In this document: piece after piece, positions 1 through 8,842 of the stretch
Position numbering within the stretch: position 1 is the stretch's first letter
Layout: every line of letters begins with the position of its first letter
Origin: Sphingorhabdus lacus
Lineage (GTDB): Bacteria > Pseudomonadota > Alphaproteobacteria > Sphingomonadales > Sphingomonadaceae
Assembly (NCBI RefSeq): GCF_009768975.1
Contig: NZ_CP035733.1
Span: 2,772,001-2,836,000, forward strand
DNA length: 64,000 nt
Direction: 5' to 3'
The notes under the pieces: generated by a model
The model's database searches: none
What the model was told of the DNA's origin: nothing
The model's input: only the letters and a program-made list of their open reading frames with translations
Position numbers and translations under genes: made by a program

Positions 1-109
1 GCCGCTGGCCATTGCCGCCGGGGCCGACACGCTCGTCGCGGGGACGGCCACTTTCAAGGGCGGCCCTGACCAATATGCCGCCAACATCCACGCATTGAGG
101 GGTGGATGA
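1..109 (+). CDS. rpe: Ribulose-phosphate 3-epimerase, C-terminal end (partial)
   Basis: Only the last 35 codons are present, cut by the left edge of the window. The visible frame ends in GADTLVAGTATFKGG followed by a YAANI-type helix, which is the conserved phosphate-binding loop (GxxxxVxGxxxF) and terminal helix of the pentose-phosphate TIM-barrel epimerase. The enzyme interconverts ribulose 5-phosphate and xylulose 5-phosphate in the cytoplasm. Its TGA overlaps the ATG of the next gene as ATGA (106-109), so the two are translationally coupled. The call rests on a short tail but the motif is typical. Confidence 0.8.
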   Translation, partial: PLAIAAGADTLVAGTATFKGGPDQYAANIHALRGG

Positions 110-1824
110 CGGAAAATGACGCAGGCGGTGAAGGAGTAAGGCAGGCGGCATTGATCGTCAGGCCCACGGGTGTGGGTCAGAATCTTTTCGAACGTCTGTC
201 GTTGCAATTTTACAAACTCACTTGGCGCACGCCCCTGCACAGCGGACGGCTGAAGGGCAAAGTGCCCCTCCGCCTGATTACGGTTCCCGAAGATATATTG
301 AAGGGCGATGCCGCGCGCGGGCAGGCGCTGCGGATGGGCAAATTCTACCATCAGGGGTTTGAGCAGGCGTTTAGCGGGCTCGACTACCAGAAGCTGGCGC
401 TGCCGCCCACCATGACGGACTATATCCACCGTTTCGGCTGGCTGCGCGATCTGGCGGCGGCGACGAACCGCGGCGACGGGGCGCCAATTGCGGCGGCGAT
501 TGCGGACGACTGGCTGATCGCCAATGGCATGAAGACGCGCGAGCCTGCTTGGCGCGTGGACAATTGCGCGTGGCGGTTGCTGAACATGGCGGCAGGCTCG
601 CCCCTGTTGCTCAGCAGCAATGATCCGGTTTACCGGTCGCGTGTCATAAACCATTTTGCCCGTGTCGCGCGGCATCTCGACCAGTCGGCCCCGCGTGCGC
701 AAAGCCATTTCACCAAAAGTCTGGGTTGGGCCGGCGTCGTCGCGGCGTCATTGTTGCTGCCCGAAGGCAAGGCGCGGCGGGCTGTTGGGGAAGACGGGCT
801 GGCGGCATCCTTGCAGGCAACGATATTCCCCGATGGCGGGGTGATTTCCCGCTCGCCGGTGCAGTTGATCGAGCTGATCGGTCTGCTGAGCCTGTTGAAA
901 CAATGCTATAATGCCCGCAAGGAAATGGTGCCGGCCTTCCTGTCCGATGCGATCGGACGCGCGGTTCCGGCTTTGCTCGGCCTGACGCACGCCGATGGCG
1001 GTCTGGGGGCGTGGCAAGGCTCGGCCCATATGGCTGCCGAAAGCATCGAGGCGCTCGTTGCGGCGAGCGAAGTGCGCGCCCGTCCGCACCGTCAGGCGCT
1101 GGATTGGGGCTATCAACGGGTATCGGCGGGCAAGTCGGTCCTGCTGCTGGATGCAGGCCCGCCACCTCTGGCGCGGCAATCGGCATCGGGCTGCGCATCG
1201 ACGCTTGCGTTCGAACTGTCGCACGGGCGCCAGCGGATTATCGTGAATTGTGGCGGGGCGGCCTTGGTCGGTTCGTCAATCCCTGTCGCTCTCGCGCGGG
1301 GTTTGCGGACGACAGCGGCGCATTCGACGCTCTGCATCAACGACACAAATTCGACCGCGATCCTTCAGGGCGGGCAATTGGGCAAGGGCGTGGCCGAAGT
1401 CGGCCTTGAACGGCGGGACGTCGACAAGGCAACGCGCATCGAGGCGAGCCACGACGGCTATGTGCGCGGCTATGGCTATATCCACTCGCGGCTTTTGATT
1501 TTGCGGTCGGACGGCCTCGAACTGCGCGGGGAGGATACGCTGCTGCCCAAGGGGAAGTCAAAGGAAGGCACGCCGGTGCACGTCCGTTTTCACCTTGGTC
1601 CCGATATCGAAATCATGCCGACCGAAAACAAACAGACTGCCTTGCTGCGCATGGCAGACGGCAGCAACTGGGCCTTTGCCGCCGCAGGCGGAACGCTGGC
1701 GGTCGACGAAAGCCTCTGGGTCGACGAAGAAGGTCGCCCGCATCCCACGCATCAACTTGTGATCGGTGCCGATTCCGGTAAAGGCGGCCTCACCTTCAGC
1801 TGGCAATTGCGCCATTTAGGATAA
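106..1824 (+). CDS. Heparinase II/III family protein
   Basis: 572 residues. The N-terminal two thirds are rich in helices with WxxN and DGG(V/S)xxRSP-type motifs ([19 protein letters not shown]), as in the alpha/alpha-toroid of heparinase II/III-like polysaccharide lyases. The C-terminal third (from about residue 380) has the beta-sandwich character of the family, with a HxxxCIND stretch near [10 protein letters not shown] and SHDGY near 450. No signal peptide is evident, unlike classic secreted lyases, so a cytoplasmic or non-classical role is possible and the substrate is unknown. It lies between rpe and purH, coupled to rpe by ATGA and only 4 bp before purH. Confidence 0.75.
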   Translation: MTENDAGGEGVRQAALIVRPTGVGQNLFERLSLQFYKLTWRTPLHSGRLKGKVPLRLITVPEDILKGDAARGQALRMGKFYHQGFEQAFSGLDYQKLALPPTMTDYIHRFGWLRDLAAATNRGDGAPIAAAIADDWLIANGMKTREPAWRVDNCAWRLLNMAAGSPLLLSSNDPVYRSRVINHFARVARHLDQSAPRAQSHFTKSLGWAGVVAASLLLPEGKARRAVGEDGLAASLQATIFPDGGVISRSPVQLIELIGLLSLLKQCYNARKEMVPAFLSDAIGRAVPALLGLTHADGGLGAWQGSAHMAAESIEALVAASEVRARPHRQALDWGYQRVSAGKSVLLLDAGPPPLARQSASGCASTLAFELSHGRQRIIVNCGGAALVGSSIPVALARGLRTTAAHSTLCINDTNSTAILQGGQLGKGVAEVGLERRDVDKATRIEASHDGYVRGYGYIHSRLLILRSDGLELRGEDTLLPKGKSKEGTPVHVRFHLGPDIEIMPTENKQTALLRMADGSNWAFAAAGGTLAVDESLWVDEEGRPHPTHQLVIGADSGKGGLTFSWQLRHLG

Positions 1825-1828
1825 GTAC

Positions 1829-3418
1829 ATGGAAGACGTCGTAATCAAACGGGCCCTTTTGTCGGTTTCGGATAAAACCGGCCTTGTCGAATTGGGTCAT
1901 GCCCTGGCGGCGCGGCATGTCGAGCTGGTGTCGACAGGCGGCACGGCAAAGACCCTGCGCGACGCCGGTCTGGCGGTGAAAGATATCAGCGAATTGACCG
2001 GCTTTCCCGAAATGATGGACGGCCGCGTGAAGACCCTGCATCCCAAGGTGCATGGCGGCCTGCTGGCCGTGCGCGACAATCCGGAACATGCGGCGTCGAT
2101 GAAAGAACATGACATCGGCGCGATCGATCTGGTCGTCGTCAACCTCTACCCCTTTGCACAAACCGTCATGAAGGGCGCAAGCCGCGACGAGATTATCGAA
2201 AATATCGATATTGGCGGCCCTTCGATGGTGCGCAGCGCGGCCAAGAACCACGCCTATGTCACCATCGTCACCGACCCTGCCGACTATGACAATCTGGTAG
2301 CCGAGCTTGAGGAAAGCAACGGCAAGACCAGCTACGATTTCCGCCGGAAATGCGCGGCCAAGGCCTATTCGGCGACCGCTGCCTATGACAGCATGATCAG
2401 CCAGTGGTTCGCCTTTGCCGACCAGCAGCAGCTGTTTCCCGATATGCTGGCGGTCAACGGAAACCGCATCGAAGAATTGCGCTATGGCGAAAACCCGCAT
2501 CAGCGTGCCGCGCTTTATGTGCCGGTCGGCCCTCATGGTTCCGGAATTGCGCAGGCCGAGCAGGTGCAGGGCAAAGAGCTGTCCTATAATAATTACAACG
2601 ACGCCGATGCCGCGCTTGAGCTTGTCAGCGAATTTCGTGATGGCCCGCCGACGGTGGTAATCGTCAAGCACGCCAACCCCTGCGGTGTCGCCAGCGGAGA
2701 CACCCTGATTGACGCCTATCGCGCCGCACTGGAATGCGACAGCATTTCGGCCTTTGGTGGGATCGTCGCGGTCAACCGTCCGCTGGACGGCGCGACAGCC
2801 GAGGCCATAACCGAAATCTTCACCGAAGTGGTTGCCGCCCCGTCTGCCGACGATGCGGCCAAGGCGGTGTTCGCGAAGAAAAAGAATCTGCGCCTTCTGC
2901 TGACAGGCGATTTGCCCGATCCCAAACGCGGGGGTCTTGCGATCAAGCCGATCACCGGTGGGTTACTGGTCCAGTCGCGGGACAATGGCCATGTCGCGGA
3001 TAGCGAATTCAAGGTGGTGACCAAGCGCACCCCGACGGCGCAGGAACTGGCCGATTGCCGCTTTGCCTGGACCGTTGCCAAGCATGTCAAATCCAACGCA
3101 ATTGTCTATGCCAAGGATGGTGCGACTGCGGGCATTGGCGCAGGCCAGATGAACCGGCGCGACAGTGCGCGGATTGCGGCCATAAAGGCGCGCGAAGCTG
3201 CTGAAACCTACGGGTGGGAAAGCCCCAGAACCGTTGGCTCTGCGGTCGCATCGGACGCCTTTTTCCCCTTTGCAGACGGCTTGCTTGCGGCGGCTGAAGC
3301 GGGGGCGACCGCTGTGATCCAGCCGGGCGGTTCGATGCGCGACGATGAAGTGATTGCGGCCGCAGACGAAGCTGGCCTGGCGATGGTCTTTACGGGCATG
3401 CGCCACTTCCGCCACTAA
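1829..3418 (+). CDS. purH: Bifunctional AICAR formyltransferase / IMP cyclohydrolase
   Basis: 529 residues, the usual length for PurH. The N-terminal MGS-like cyclohydrolase domain begins with [13 protein letters not shown] and contains [10 protein letters not shown] and [11 protein letters not shown]. The C-terminal formyltransferase domain carries [12 protein letters not shown] and [10 protein letters not shown] and ends with [16 protein letters not shown] before GMRHFRH. It catalyses the last two steps of de novo IMP synthesis in the cytoplasm. It starts 4 bp after the heparinase-like gene and is probably in one transcript with it. A hairpin at 3451-3481 separates it from the convergent helicase gene. 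Confidence 0.97.
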   Translation: MEDVVIKRALLSVSDKTGLVELGHALAARHVELVSTGGTAKTLRDAGLAVKDISELTGFPEMMDGRVKTLHPKVHGGLLAVRDNPEHAASMKEHDIGAIDLVVVNLYPFAQTVMKGASRDEIIENIDIGGPSMVRSAAKNHAYVTIVTDPADYDNLVAELEESNGKTSYDFRRKCAAKAYSATAAYDSMISQWFAFADQQQLFPDMLAVNGNRIEELRYGENPHQRAALYVPVGPHGSGIAQAEQVQGKELSYNNYNDADAALELVSEFRDGPPTVVIVKHANPCGVASGDTLIDAYRAALECDSISAFGGIVAVNRPLDGATAEAITEIFTEVVAAPSADDAAKAVFAKKKNLRLLLTGDLPDPKRGGLAIKPITGGLLVQSRDNGHVADSEFKVVTKRTPTAQELADCRFAWTVAKHVKSNAIVYAKDGATAGIGAGQMNRRDSARIAAIKAREAAETYGWESPRTVGSAVASDAFFPFADGLLAAAEAGATAVIQPGGSMRDDEVIAAADEAGLAMVFTGMRHFRH

Positions 3419-3450
3419 ACAGGCGGCGCAAATCTCTGGATAAATGTTGT

Positions 3451-3481
3451 CCGCCGCCCTGACACTGGTTCAGGACGGCGG
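3451..3481. terminator. Hairpin between convergent purH and DEAD-box genes
   Basis: CCGCCGCCCTGA (3451-3462) can pair with TCAGGACGGCGG (3470-3481) in 11 of 12 positions around a 7-nt loop. It sits between two convergent stop codons, where a bidirectional terminator is expected. There is no clear U tract on either side, so it could also be only a 3'-end stabilising stem. Confidence 0.5.
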
Positions 3482-3493
3482 GGTAACAGAAGA

Positions 3494-5035
3494 TTATCCG
3501 GCGCGCTTTACCGCACCGCGGAATTTACCCGGGCCGGATTTTTTCGGGCCATAGTTGCGGGCCGGTGCACCGGGATCGCGACGGCTTTCCTTGCGGGCAG
3601 CAAATGCGCGGTCGGCGGTTGGACGGCGGTCACCCGATGCGGCATTGTCGTTGCGCGGACGGGCATCCGCACCGCCTTCACGACTGCCGTCCTTGGGACC
3701 GATGGCCGGTTGCCAGCCACCTTGCGGGGCATGTGTGCGCTGGCGGGTTTCGCCATTGCGTCCGATGCCGCCATTATTCCCACCCAGCTTTTTGCCGGCA
3801 TAGTTGGTACGACCACCACCGGGTTGTCCGCCACCACGGCCACCACGTGACTGTTGTGGTTTCTTGTCGGCGACGGGCGGCGGCAATGCTGCAACGGCAG
3901 CGCGGAAGCCCTCGGGCAAGCCCAAGGTCATGGCGCGTACACCGGTCAGACGTTCAATATCCTTCATATAGCCGCGCTCATCGCCGGCAACGAAGCTCAT
4001 CGCAACGCCTTCGCGGCCTGCACGTGCGGTCCGGCCAATGCGGTGGACATATTGTTCCGGCACATTGGGCAGTTCGAAGTTGAACACATGGCTGACACCG
4101 GGAACATCGATACCGCGTGCGGCGATGTCGGTTGCAACCAGAATCTTGATCTTGCCGTCACGAAACGCCTGAAGCGCTGCGGTACGTTGGCCTTGGCTCT
4201 TGTTGCCGTGGATGGCAGCAGCCTGGATACCGGCACCCGCAAGACCGCGTACGACCCGGTCGGCACCATGTTTGGTGCGCGTAAAGACCAGTGCACGGTC
4301 AATCTCTTCGCTTTGCAGCTTGAGCGTCAGCAGCGTCTGTTTTTCGCGTTGCTCGACAAAGGTCACAAATTGTTCAACGCGTTCCGCCGTGGTGGCCGCA
4401 GGGGCAACCGATACGCGGACAGGGTTATTCAAGAAGCGGTTGCCAAGCTCGGCAATCGCCTTGGGCATCGTGGCCGAGAAAAACAGCGTCTGGCGCTGTT
4501 TCGGCAACAATTGATCGATACGCTTCAAGGCATGGATAAAGCCAAGGTCCATCATCTGGTCGGCTTCGTCGAGAACGAAGATTTCGACATCCTTCAGGGT
4601 GATCGCGCGCTGTTCGATCAGATCGATCAAACGGCCTGGCGTCGCAACGAGGATATCGACACCGCCTGCAAGACGCTTTTTCTGACTGAAAATCGGCATT
4701 CCGCCAAAAACACAATCGATCTTGAGGCCGAGGAATTTGCCATAGGTGCGGAAGCTTTCCGCAATCTGCGCGGCCAGTTCGCGTGTTGGCGAAAGCACAA
4801 GCATGCGGCAGCTATATTGCTGGCGCGCCTTGGGCTTGGTTGCAAAATGGTGGAGCGACGGCAACGCAAAGGCTGCGGTCTTGCCGGTTCCGGTCTGCGC
4901 GATACCGCACAAATCGCGGCCCTGCAGCAAAGGCGGGATCGATTGCTGCTGGATCGGCGTGGGGGTGTCATATCCCGCCGCTTCGAGCGCTTTCAGGATA
5001 GGTTGGGCAAGGCCCAAGTCATGGAAAAAAGACAT
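3494..5035 (-). CDS. DEAD/DEAH-box RNA helicase (RhlE-like)
   Basis: 513 residues from ATG 5035. The frame is open a further 37 codons upstream, but that stretch is Cys/Arg-rich and not family-like, whereas MSFFHDLGL is the typical RhlE/DbpA-type start. Motifs in order: Q motif near GYDTPTPIQQQS, Walker A AQTGTGKT (about 46-53), PTRELAAQI, VLDEADQMMD, SATMP, and HRIGRTARAG. The C-terminal tail from about residue 370 is Gly/Arg/Asn-rich (RGGRGGG and similar) and likely binds RNA. The protein is predicted to unwind rRNA or mRNA structure during ribosome assembly or in the cold. It is monocistronic and divergent from the oxidoreductase at 5435. Confidence 0.92.
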   Translation of the reverse strand: MSFFHDLGLAQPILKALEAAGYDTPTPIQQQSIPPLLQGRDLCGIAQTGTGKTAAFALPSLHHFATKPKARQQYSCRMLVLSPTRELAAQIAESFRTYGKFLGLKIDCVFGGMPIFSQKKRLAGGVDILVATPGRLIDLIEQRAITLKDVEIFVLDEADQMMDLGFIHALKRIDQLLPKQRQTLFFSATMPKAIAELGNRFLNNPVRVSVAPAATTAERVEQFVTFVEQREKQTLLTLKLQSEEIDRALVFTRTKHGADRVVRGLAGAGIQAAAIHGNKSQGQRTAALQAFRDGKIKILVATDIAARGIDVPGVSHVFNFELPNVPEQYVHRIGRTARAGREGVAMSFVAGDERGYMKDIERLTGVRAMTLGLPEGFRAAVAALPPPVADKKPQQSRGGRGGGQPGGGRTNYAGKKLGGNNGGIGRNGETRQRTHAPQGGWQPAIGPKDGSREGGADARPRNDNAASGDRRPTADRAFAARKESRRDPGAPARNYGPKKSGPGKFRGAVKRAG

Positions 5036-5434
5036 AAAATTACTTTCAATGGTCGTCGCGCCCCAAAGCGCGTGCCCTTCAAACAGGACCGCACGGGCGC
5101 AACAGCAGGTGTTCGGGAGCGGCTTATGCCGACCCGTTGGAAACAACCCTGCGTGATATGGGAAGCCTCTAAGCTTTACGTATCTTGTTCGATTGGCGGA
5201 GCCGGATCGTCCGAGCCCTCACGCTGCCAATACTGCGGCGGTTTCGTCCGCTCGCCTCATACGCTTGGCGGCCCTATGCTCCCCGGCGGCGCCAAAAGCA
5301 AGATAATATTAGCTGGTCGCAATATTCGGTAACGCAATCTGCCGCGTTTTGGCGATTCTGTAACCCCTCGTTAACCATCTATTAGGGCATTTCGTTCACA
5401 GATTTCCCCGATACATATCTACGGGGGATTACAA
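5036..5434. other. Divergent intergenic region, about 400 bp
   Basis: This gap between the helicase and the FAD oxidoreductase holds no convincing gene. It should contain both promoters. The helicase-proximal 110 bp would be a long 5' leader, a common situation for DEAD-box mRNAs. The sequence turns AT-rich toward 5300-5400. At 5404-5428 a short stem covers the ribosome-binding site of the downstream gene (listed separately). I see no clear -35/-10 pair. Confidence 0.5.
5404..5428 (+). promoter_or_regulatory. Possible SD-masking hairpin upstream of the FAD oxidoreductase
   Basis: TTCCCCG (5404-5410) can pair with CGGGGGA (5422-5428, one G-U) across an 11-nt AT-rich loop. The 3' arm is the Shine-Dalgarno sequence itself, lying 6 nt before the GTG start at 5435. 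Translation of the oxidoreductase could therefore depend on melting or on a factor. The 7-bp stem is short, so the support is limited. Confidence 0.3.
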
Positions 5435-7027
5435 GTGATTGCTCAGGGCCAGAACTCAGTTGACGTGGCGATTATTGGAGCGGGGCCTGCTGGCCTGACT
5501 GCGGCCTATCTCCTGACCAAAAAGGGATATAGCGTCACCGTTATCGAGAAGGACGAGCGTTATGTCGGCGGCATCAGCCGGACCGTTGAGGTCGACGGCT
5601 ATCGCTTTGATATTGGCGGACACCGGTTCTTTTCAAAGTCGAAAGAGGTCGTCGATCTGTGGAATGAAATCCTGCCGAACGACTTTATCCAGCGCCCGCG
5701 CATGAGCCGCATCTATTATGAAGGCAAATTCTACAGCTATCCCTTGCGTGCGTTTGAAGCCCTGTTCAACCTGGGCATCGTTCGTTCGACCCAGTGCATG
5801 ATCAGCTATGCCAAGGCCAAGCTCTATCCCAACACAAATGTGCGCAGCTTTCAGGATTGGACGATAAACCAGTTTGGTGAAAAGCTGTTTTCGATCTTTT
5901 TCAAAACCTACACGGAAAAAGTGTGGGGAATGCCCTGCAATGAAATGTCTGCCGACTGGGCCGCACAGCGCATCAAGGGCCTCAGCCTGGGCGCCGCGGT
6001 GGTCGATGGCCTCAAACGGTCTTTCGGCCTGAATAAAAAGCCGAATGACGGCATGGAAACCAAGACCTTGCTGGAAACCTTCCGCTATCCGCGTCTGGGA
6101 CCCGGCATGATGTGGGACGCGGCGCGCGACTTTGTGGTGTCGAAAGGCAACACGGTATTGATGGGCCACCGCTTCAAACAACTGGCACAGGACAGCAACG
6201 GCGATTGGCGCTTGTCGGCAACCCGGACCGATGGAACCGAAGCACTGATTTGTGCCAAGCATGTCATCAGCAGCGCGCCGATGCGCGAGCTGTCGGCCCG
6301 TATCCATCCGCTTCCACAATGCTCCATGCCCGCCATGAACTTGCGCTATCGCGATTTTCTGACCGTCGCATTGATGATCAAGTCGGACGATCTGTTCCCT
6401 GACAACTGGATCTATATCCATGACAGCAAGGTGCAGGTTGGCCGCGTGCAGAATTTCCGCAGCTGGTCGCCCGAGATGGTTCCCGATCCGTCGATTGCGT
6501 GCGTTGGTCTTGAATATTTCTGCTTTGAAAATGATGGCCTTTGGTCGTCGAGCGATGCGGACCTGATCGAGCTGGCCAAAAAGGAAATGGCGATCCTCGG
6601 GCTCTGCAAGGCCGAGGATGTTGTGGGCGGTGCCGTTGTCCGTCAGGAAAAAGCCTATCCGGTATATGACGATGATTATGCCGCCAATGTCGAAGTCATG
6701 CGTGCGGAACTCGAAACGCTATACCCGACCCTGCACATGGTAGGCCGCAACGGGATGCACCGGTATAACAACCAGGATCATGCGATGATGACGGCCATGC
6801 TGACGGTCGAAAATATCGTCGCGGGATCGCGCGTCTACAATATCTGGAACGTCAACGAAGACGCCGAATATCACGAAGCTGGCGACGAAGGTGCCCAGCA
6901 GGTCATTGTTGCGAAAGTTACCGAGGATCAAGCCGCTGCGCTCGAGTCCGAACGGGAAGTTCCACGCCGTATCGTCAAGGATAAGGACGGTGATGGTCAA
7001 GGTCGCAAGATCGGCCAGGCCGCTTAA
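5435..7027 (+). CDS. NAD(P)/FAD-dependent oxidoreductase (protoporphyrinogen oxidase / UDP-galactopyranose mutase-like)
   Basis: 530 residues from a GTG start preceded by CGGGGGA. The N-terminus has a Rossmann dinucleotide motif (VAIIGAGPAGLTAAYLL, about 9-25), then the acidic end of beta-2 (VIEKDERYVGG) and FDIGGHRFFSKS, a signature shared by the amine-oxidase/UGM-like flavoproteins found near glycan genes. The C-terminal part contains GRNGMHRYNNQDHAM, typical of the FAD pyrophosphate-binding region. The substrate is not deducible; family members often sit with GT2/GtrA genes and may act on nucleotide sugars or polyprenyl-linked sugars. It is the first gene of a plus-strand run with GtrA (5 bp downstream), a sulfatase-like protein and a GT-C protein. 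Confidence 0.8.
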   Translation: MIAQGQNSVDVAIIGAGPAGLTAAYLLTKKGYSVTVIEKDERYVGGISRTVEVDGYRFDIGGHRFFSKSKEVVDLWNEILPNDFIQRPRMSRIYYEGKFYSYPLRAFEALFNLGIVRSTQCMISYAKAKLYPNTNVRSFQDWTINQFGEKLFSIFFKTYTEKVWGMPCNEMSADWAAQRIKGLSLGAAVVDGLKRSFGLNKKPNDGMETKTLLETFRYPRLGPGMMWDAARDFVVSKGNTVLMGHRFKQLAQDSNGDWRLSATRTDGTEALICAKHVISSAPMRELSARIHPLPQCSMPAMNLRYRDFLTVALMIKSDDLFPDNWIYIHDSKVQVGRVQNFRSWSPEMVPDPSIACVGLEYFCFENDGLWSSSDADLIELAKKEMAILGLCKAEDVVGGAVVRQEKAYPVYDDDYAANVEVMRAELETLYPTLHMVGRNGMHRYNNQDHAMMTAMLTVENIVAGSRVYNIWNVNEDAEYHEAGDEGAQQVIVAKVTEDQAAALESEREVPRRIVKDKDGDGQGRKIGQAA

Positions 7028-7032
7028 ACGCC

Positions 7033-7443
7033 ATGGATCGTGCTATCGCCTCGGCACTGGTGCTTTGGCACCGGTTTACGATCACGCGCTATCTCGCCGC
7101 CAGCATCATTGCGCTGCTGTTTGACGTTGCGCTGTTCTCCGGCCTTGTGGCCGTGGCGGTCGACCCGACGATTGCATCGGCGGCGGGCTATTGCGTGGGC
7201 ATCATCATCCATTGGATGGTGAGCGCCAATATTGTCTTTACGGGTAAGACCCGCGACGGTTCGGCGCTTCATGTGCAACGGGCGCTGTTTGCGGGGTCTG
7301 CGTTGGTGGGCCTGGGGATCACTGTCACGACGGTCGAACTGCTCGGTCGCCTGGGTATCGAACCAATTGCTTCGAAAGCGGTGGCGATCGGCATCAGTTT
7401 TGTCGCTGTCTATGCCATGCGTAAATGGGGAGTATTCCGGTGA
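7033..7443 (+). CDS. GtrA family membrane protein
   Basis: 136 residues with four predicted membrane helices, the standard GtrA/DPMS-like size and topology. Visible features are FTITRYLAASIIALLFDVALF at the N-terminus and a terminal MRKWGVFR, matching the conserved RKxWVF end of the family. GtrA proteins are thought to help move or transfer polyprenyl-phosphate-linked sugars across the inner membrane. No GT2 partner is next to it, which is unusual; the flavoprotein occupies that position. The stop codon overlaps the preferred GTG start of the next gene (7440-7443). Confidence 0.88.
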   Translation: MDRAIASALVLWHRFTITRYLAASIIALLFDVALFSGLVAVAVDPTIASAAGYCVGIIIHWMVSANIVFTGKTRDGSALHVQRALFAGSALVGLGITVTTVELLGRLGIEPIASKAVAIGISFVAVYAMRKWGVFR

Positions 7444-8822
7444 CCGCGCTGACAGCCGACATGGAAAAACCTGCCCTCTGGCAGGTTGACGACGAAGTCC
7501 GGAAATTCGGAAACTGGGTTCTTGTTTGGGTCGTGCTGGCCAATATCGGCTTTGCCGCCATGTGGTTTTCCGGCGCGCCCCCGCGGCATATGGAAATAGT
7601 CTATGCCGGGCTAATCGGGCTTGTGGTCAAGCGTATGCCCTTTGCGATCCGTTATCTCGCCTTTGTGGGCATACTTACATTTTCGACCCTGAAATTTGTC
7701 GGTGGATTGTTCAACCTCGACATGTCGTCGCTTTTTTATTCGCTGCAGTTTTTTGCCGAGATAAAGCCTTCAAACTCGTTCGATTATATTGCGGGGGCGG
7801 TGACAATCATCGGCGTCATGATTGCGGCGTACAAGCTTTTGCGCCGCGATACTGATTTTGCGCGTCCGTTGCTGATCATTGCAGCCGCGGTCGCCTTTAT
7901 CTCGCTTGCTGCTGTCGACCTGTGGATGGGGAAAGATATGCGCGGACATTATTTCCGCGCTGCGCCAGAGGGTGCGGTCTTTGGTTCTGCAACCGGTGAC
8001 AGCGGTTTTGCCGCGCGCGCCGATGGTAAACGCCATCTGGTTTTGATCGTGGTGGAGGCCATGGGCGTTCCCAAAGACAATCCCGAAATGGCAAAGCTGC
8101 TGTTTGCTCCGCTGGTGGATAATGCAGCGATTCAGGCCCGTTACGATTTCAAGCGTGGAACCGCGCCTTATTATAACAGCACCACCGCCGGCGAAATCCG
8201 CGAACTATGTGGGCGGTGGGGCGATTATTATGATCTTCTCGACCGGAAGGATTCGGGATGCCTGCCCAATGTTCTGGCGAAGAAGGGCTATGACACGCTG
8301 GCCATGCACAGCTTCACCGGCTCCTTCTTCAAGCGGGAGCAATGGTATCCTAATATCGGCTTTGCCAAGCGCGAATTCGGCAAAGATATGATGAAGGCCG
8401 GCGCCGAAAAATGCGGCGGCGTATTTCCGGGCGCTTGTGACCGGCAGATACCGCAGCAAATTGCGGCAAAGCTGAAAGCTGCGCAAAAGCCGACATTTCT
8501 ATACTGGCTGACGTTGAATTCGCATTTGCCGGTGCCGTCGGGGCTTAATCTGAACGTCGACAATTGCGAACGCGTGTCCCCGTTGCTGAAGGCTGAGTTT
8601 CCGCAGATTTGCCGCCAGTTTGCCATCTATCACGACATCCAGACCGCTTTGGCGGATGAGATTTCGGCCTCTGATTTTCCCGATGCGGACATCCTGCTGG
8701 TTGGTGACCACATGCCGCCCTATTTTGACCGGCATCACCGGACCCAGTTCGATCCCGGCCAGGTGCCATGGCTCTATCTCCGCCGTAAAGATGAGGCAGA
8801 CAAAAGCGCTGCGTCGCGTTAA
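7440..8822 (+). CDS. Sulfatase-fold membrane protein (phosphoethanolamine/LTA-synthase-like)
   Basis: 460 residues from GTG 7440, chosen because it makes a GTGA overlap with gtrA and has GGGGAG 7 nt upstream. ATG 7425 is in frame but lacks this. The N-terminal 170 residues hold several hydrophobic helices. The periplasmic domain begins with HLVLIVVEAMG, resembling the metal-binding start of alkaline-phosphatase-superfamily transferases, followed by YYNSTTAGEIRELCG, where a Thr is the likely nucleophile, and later ILLVGDHMPP, the metal-binding DH motif. Enzymes of this type transfer phosphoethanolamine or phosphoglycerol to envelope glycans, so a role in modifying the product of this cluster is likely. 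The exact donor is unknown. Confidence 0.75.
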   Translation: MTALTADMEKPALWQVDDEVRKFGNWVLVWVVLANIGFAAMWFSGAPPRHMEIVYAGLIGLVVKRMPFAIRYLAFVGILTFSTLKFVGGLFNLDMSSLFYSLQFFAEIKPSNSFDYIAGAVTIIGVMIAAYKLLRRDTDFARPLLIIAAAVAFISLAAVDLWMGKDMRGHYFRAAPEGAVFGSATGDSGFAARADGKRHLVLIVVEAMGVPKDNPEMAKLLFAPLVDNAAIQARYDFKRGTAPYYNSTTAGEIRELCGRWGDYYDLLDRKDSGCLPNVLAKKGYDTLAMHSFTGSFFKREQWYPNIGFAKREFGKDMMKAGAEKCGGVFPGACDRQIPQQIAAKLKAAQKPTFLYWLTLNSHLPVPSGLNLNVDNCERVSPLLKAEFPQICRQFAIYHDIQTALADEISASDFPDADILLVGDHMPPYFDRHHRTQFDPGQVPWLYLRRKDEADKSAASR

Positions 8823-8842
8823 ACCGGCGGCGGGGGTATCCG

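Noticed and set aside
3854-5332. 492-codon frame antisense to the DEAD-box helicase
   Set aside because: It has no recognisable domain or ribosome-binding site, and the minus-strand gene has all helicase motifs.
5371-5385. CtrA-like site TTAA-N7-TTAG upstream of the flavoprotein gene
   Set aside because: One mismatch in the second half-site and no sign of cell-cycle control for the cluster. Such matches are common in AT-rich gaps.
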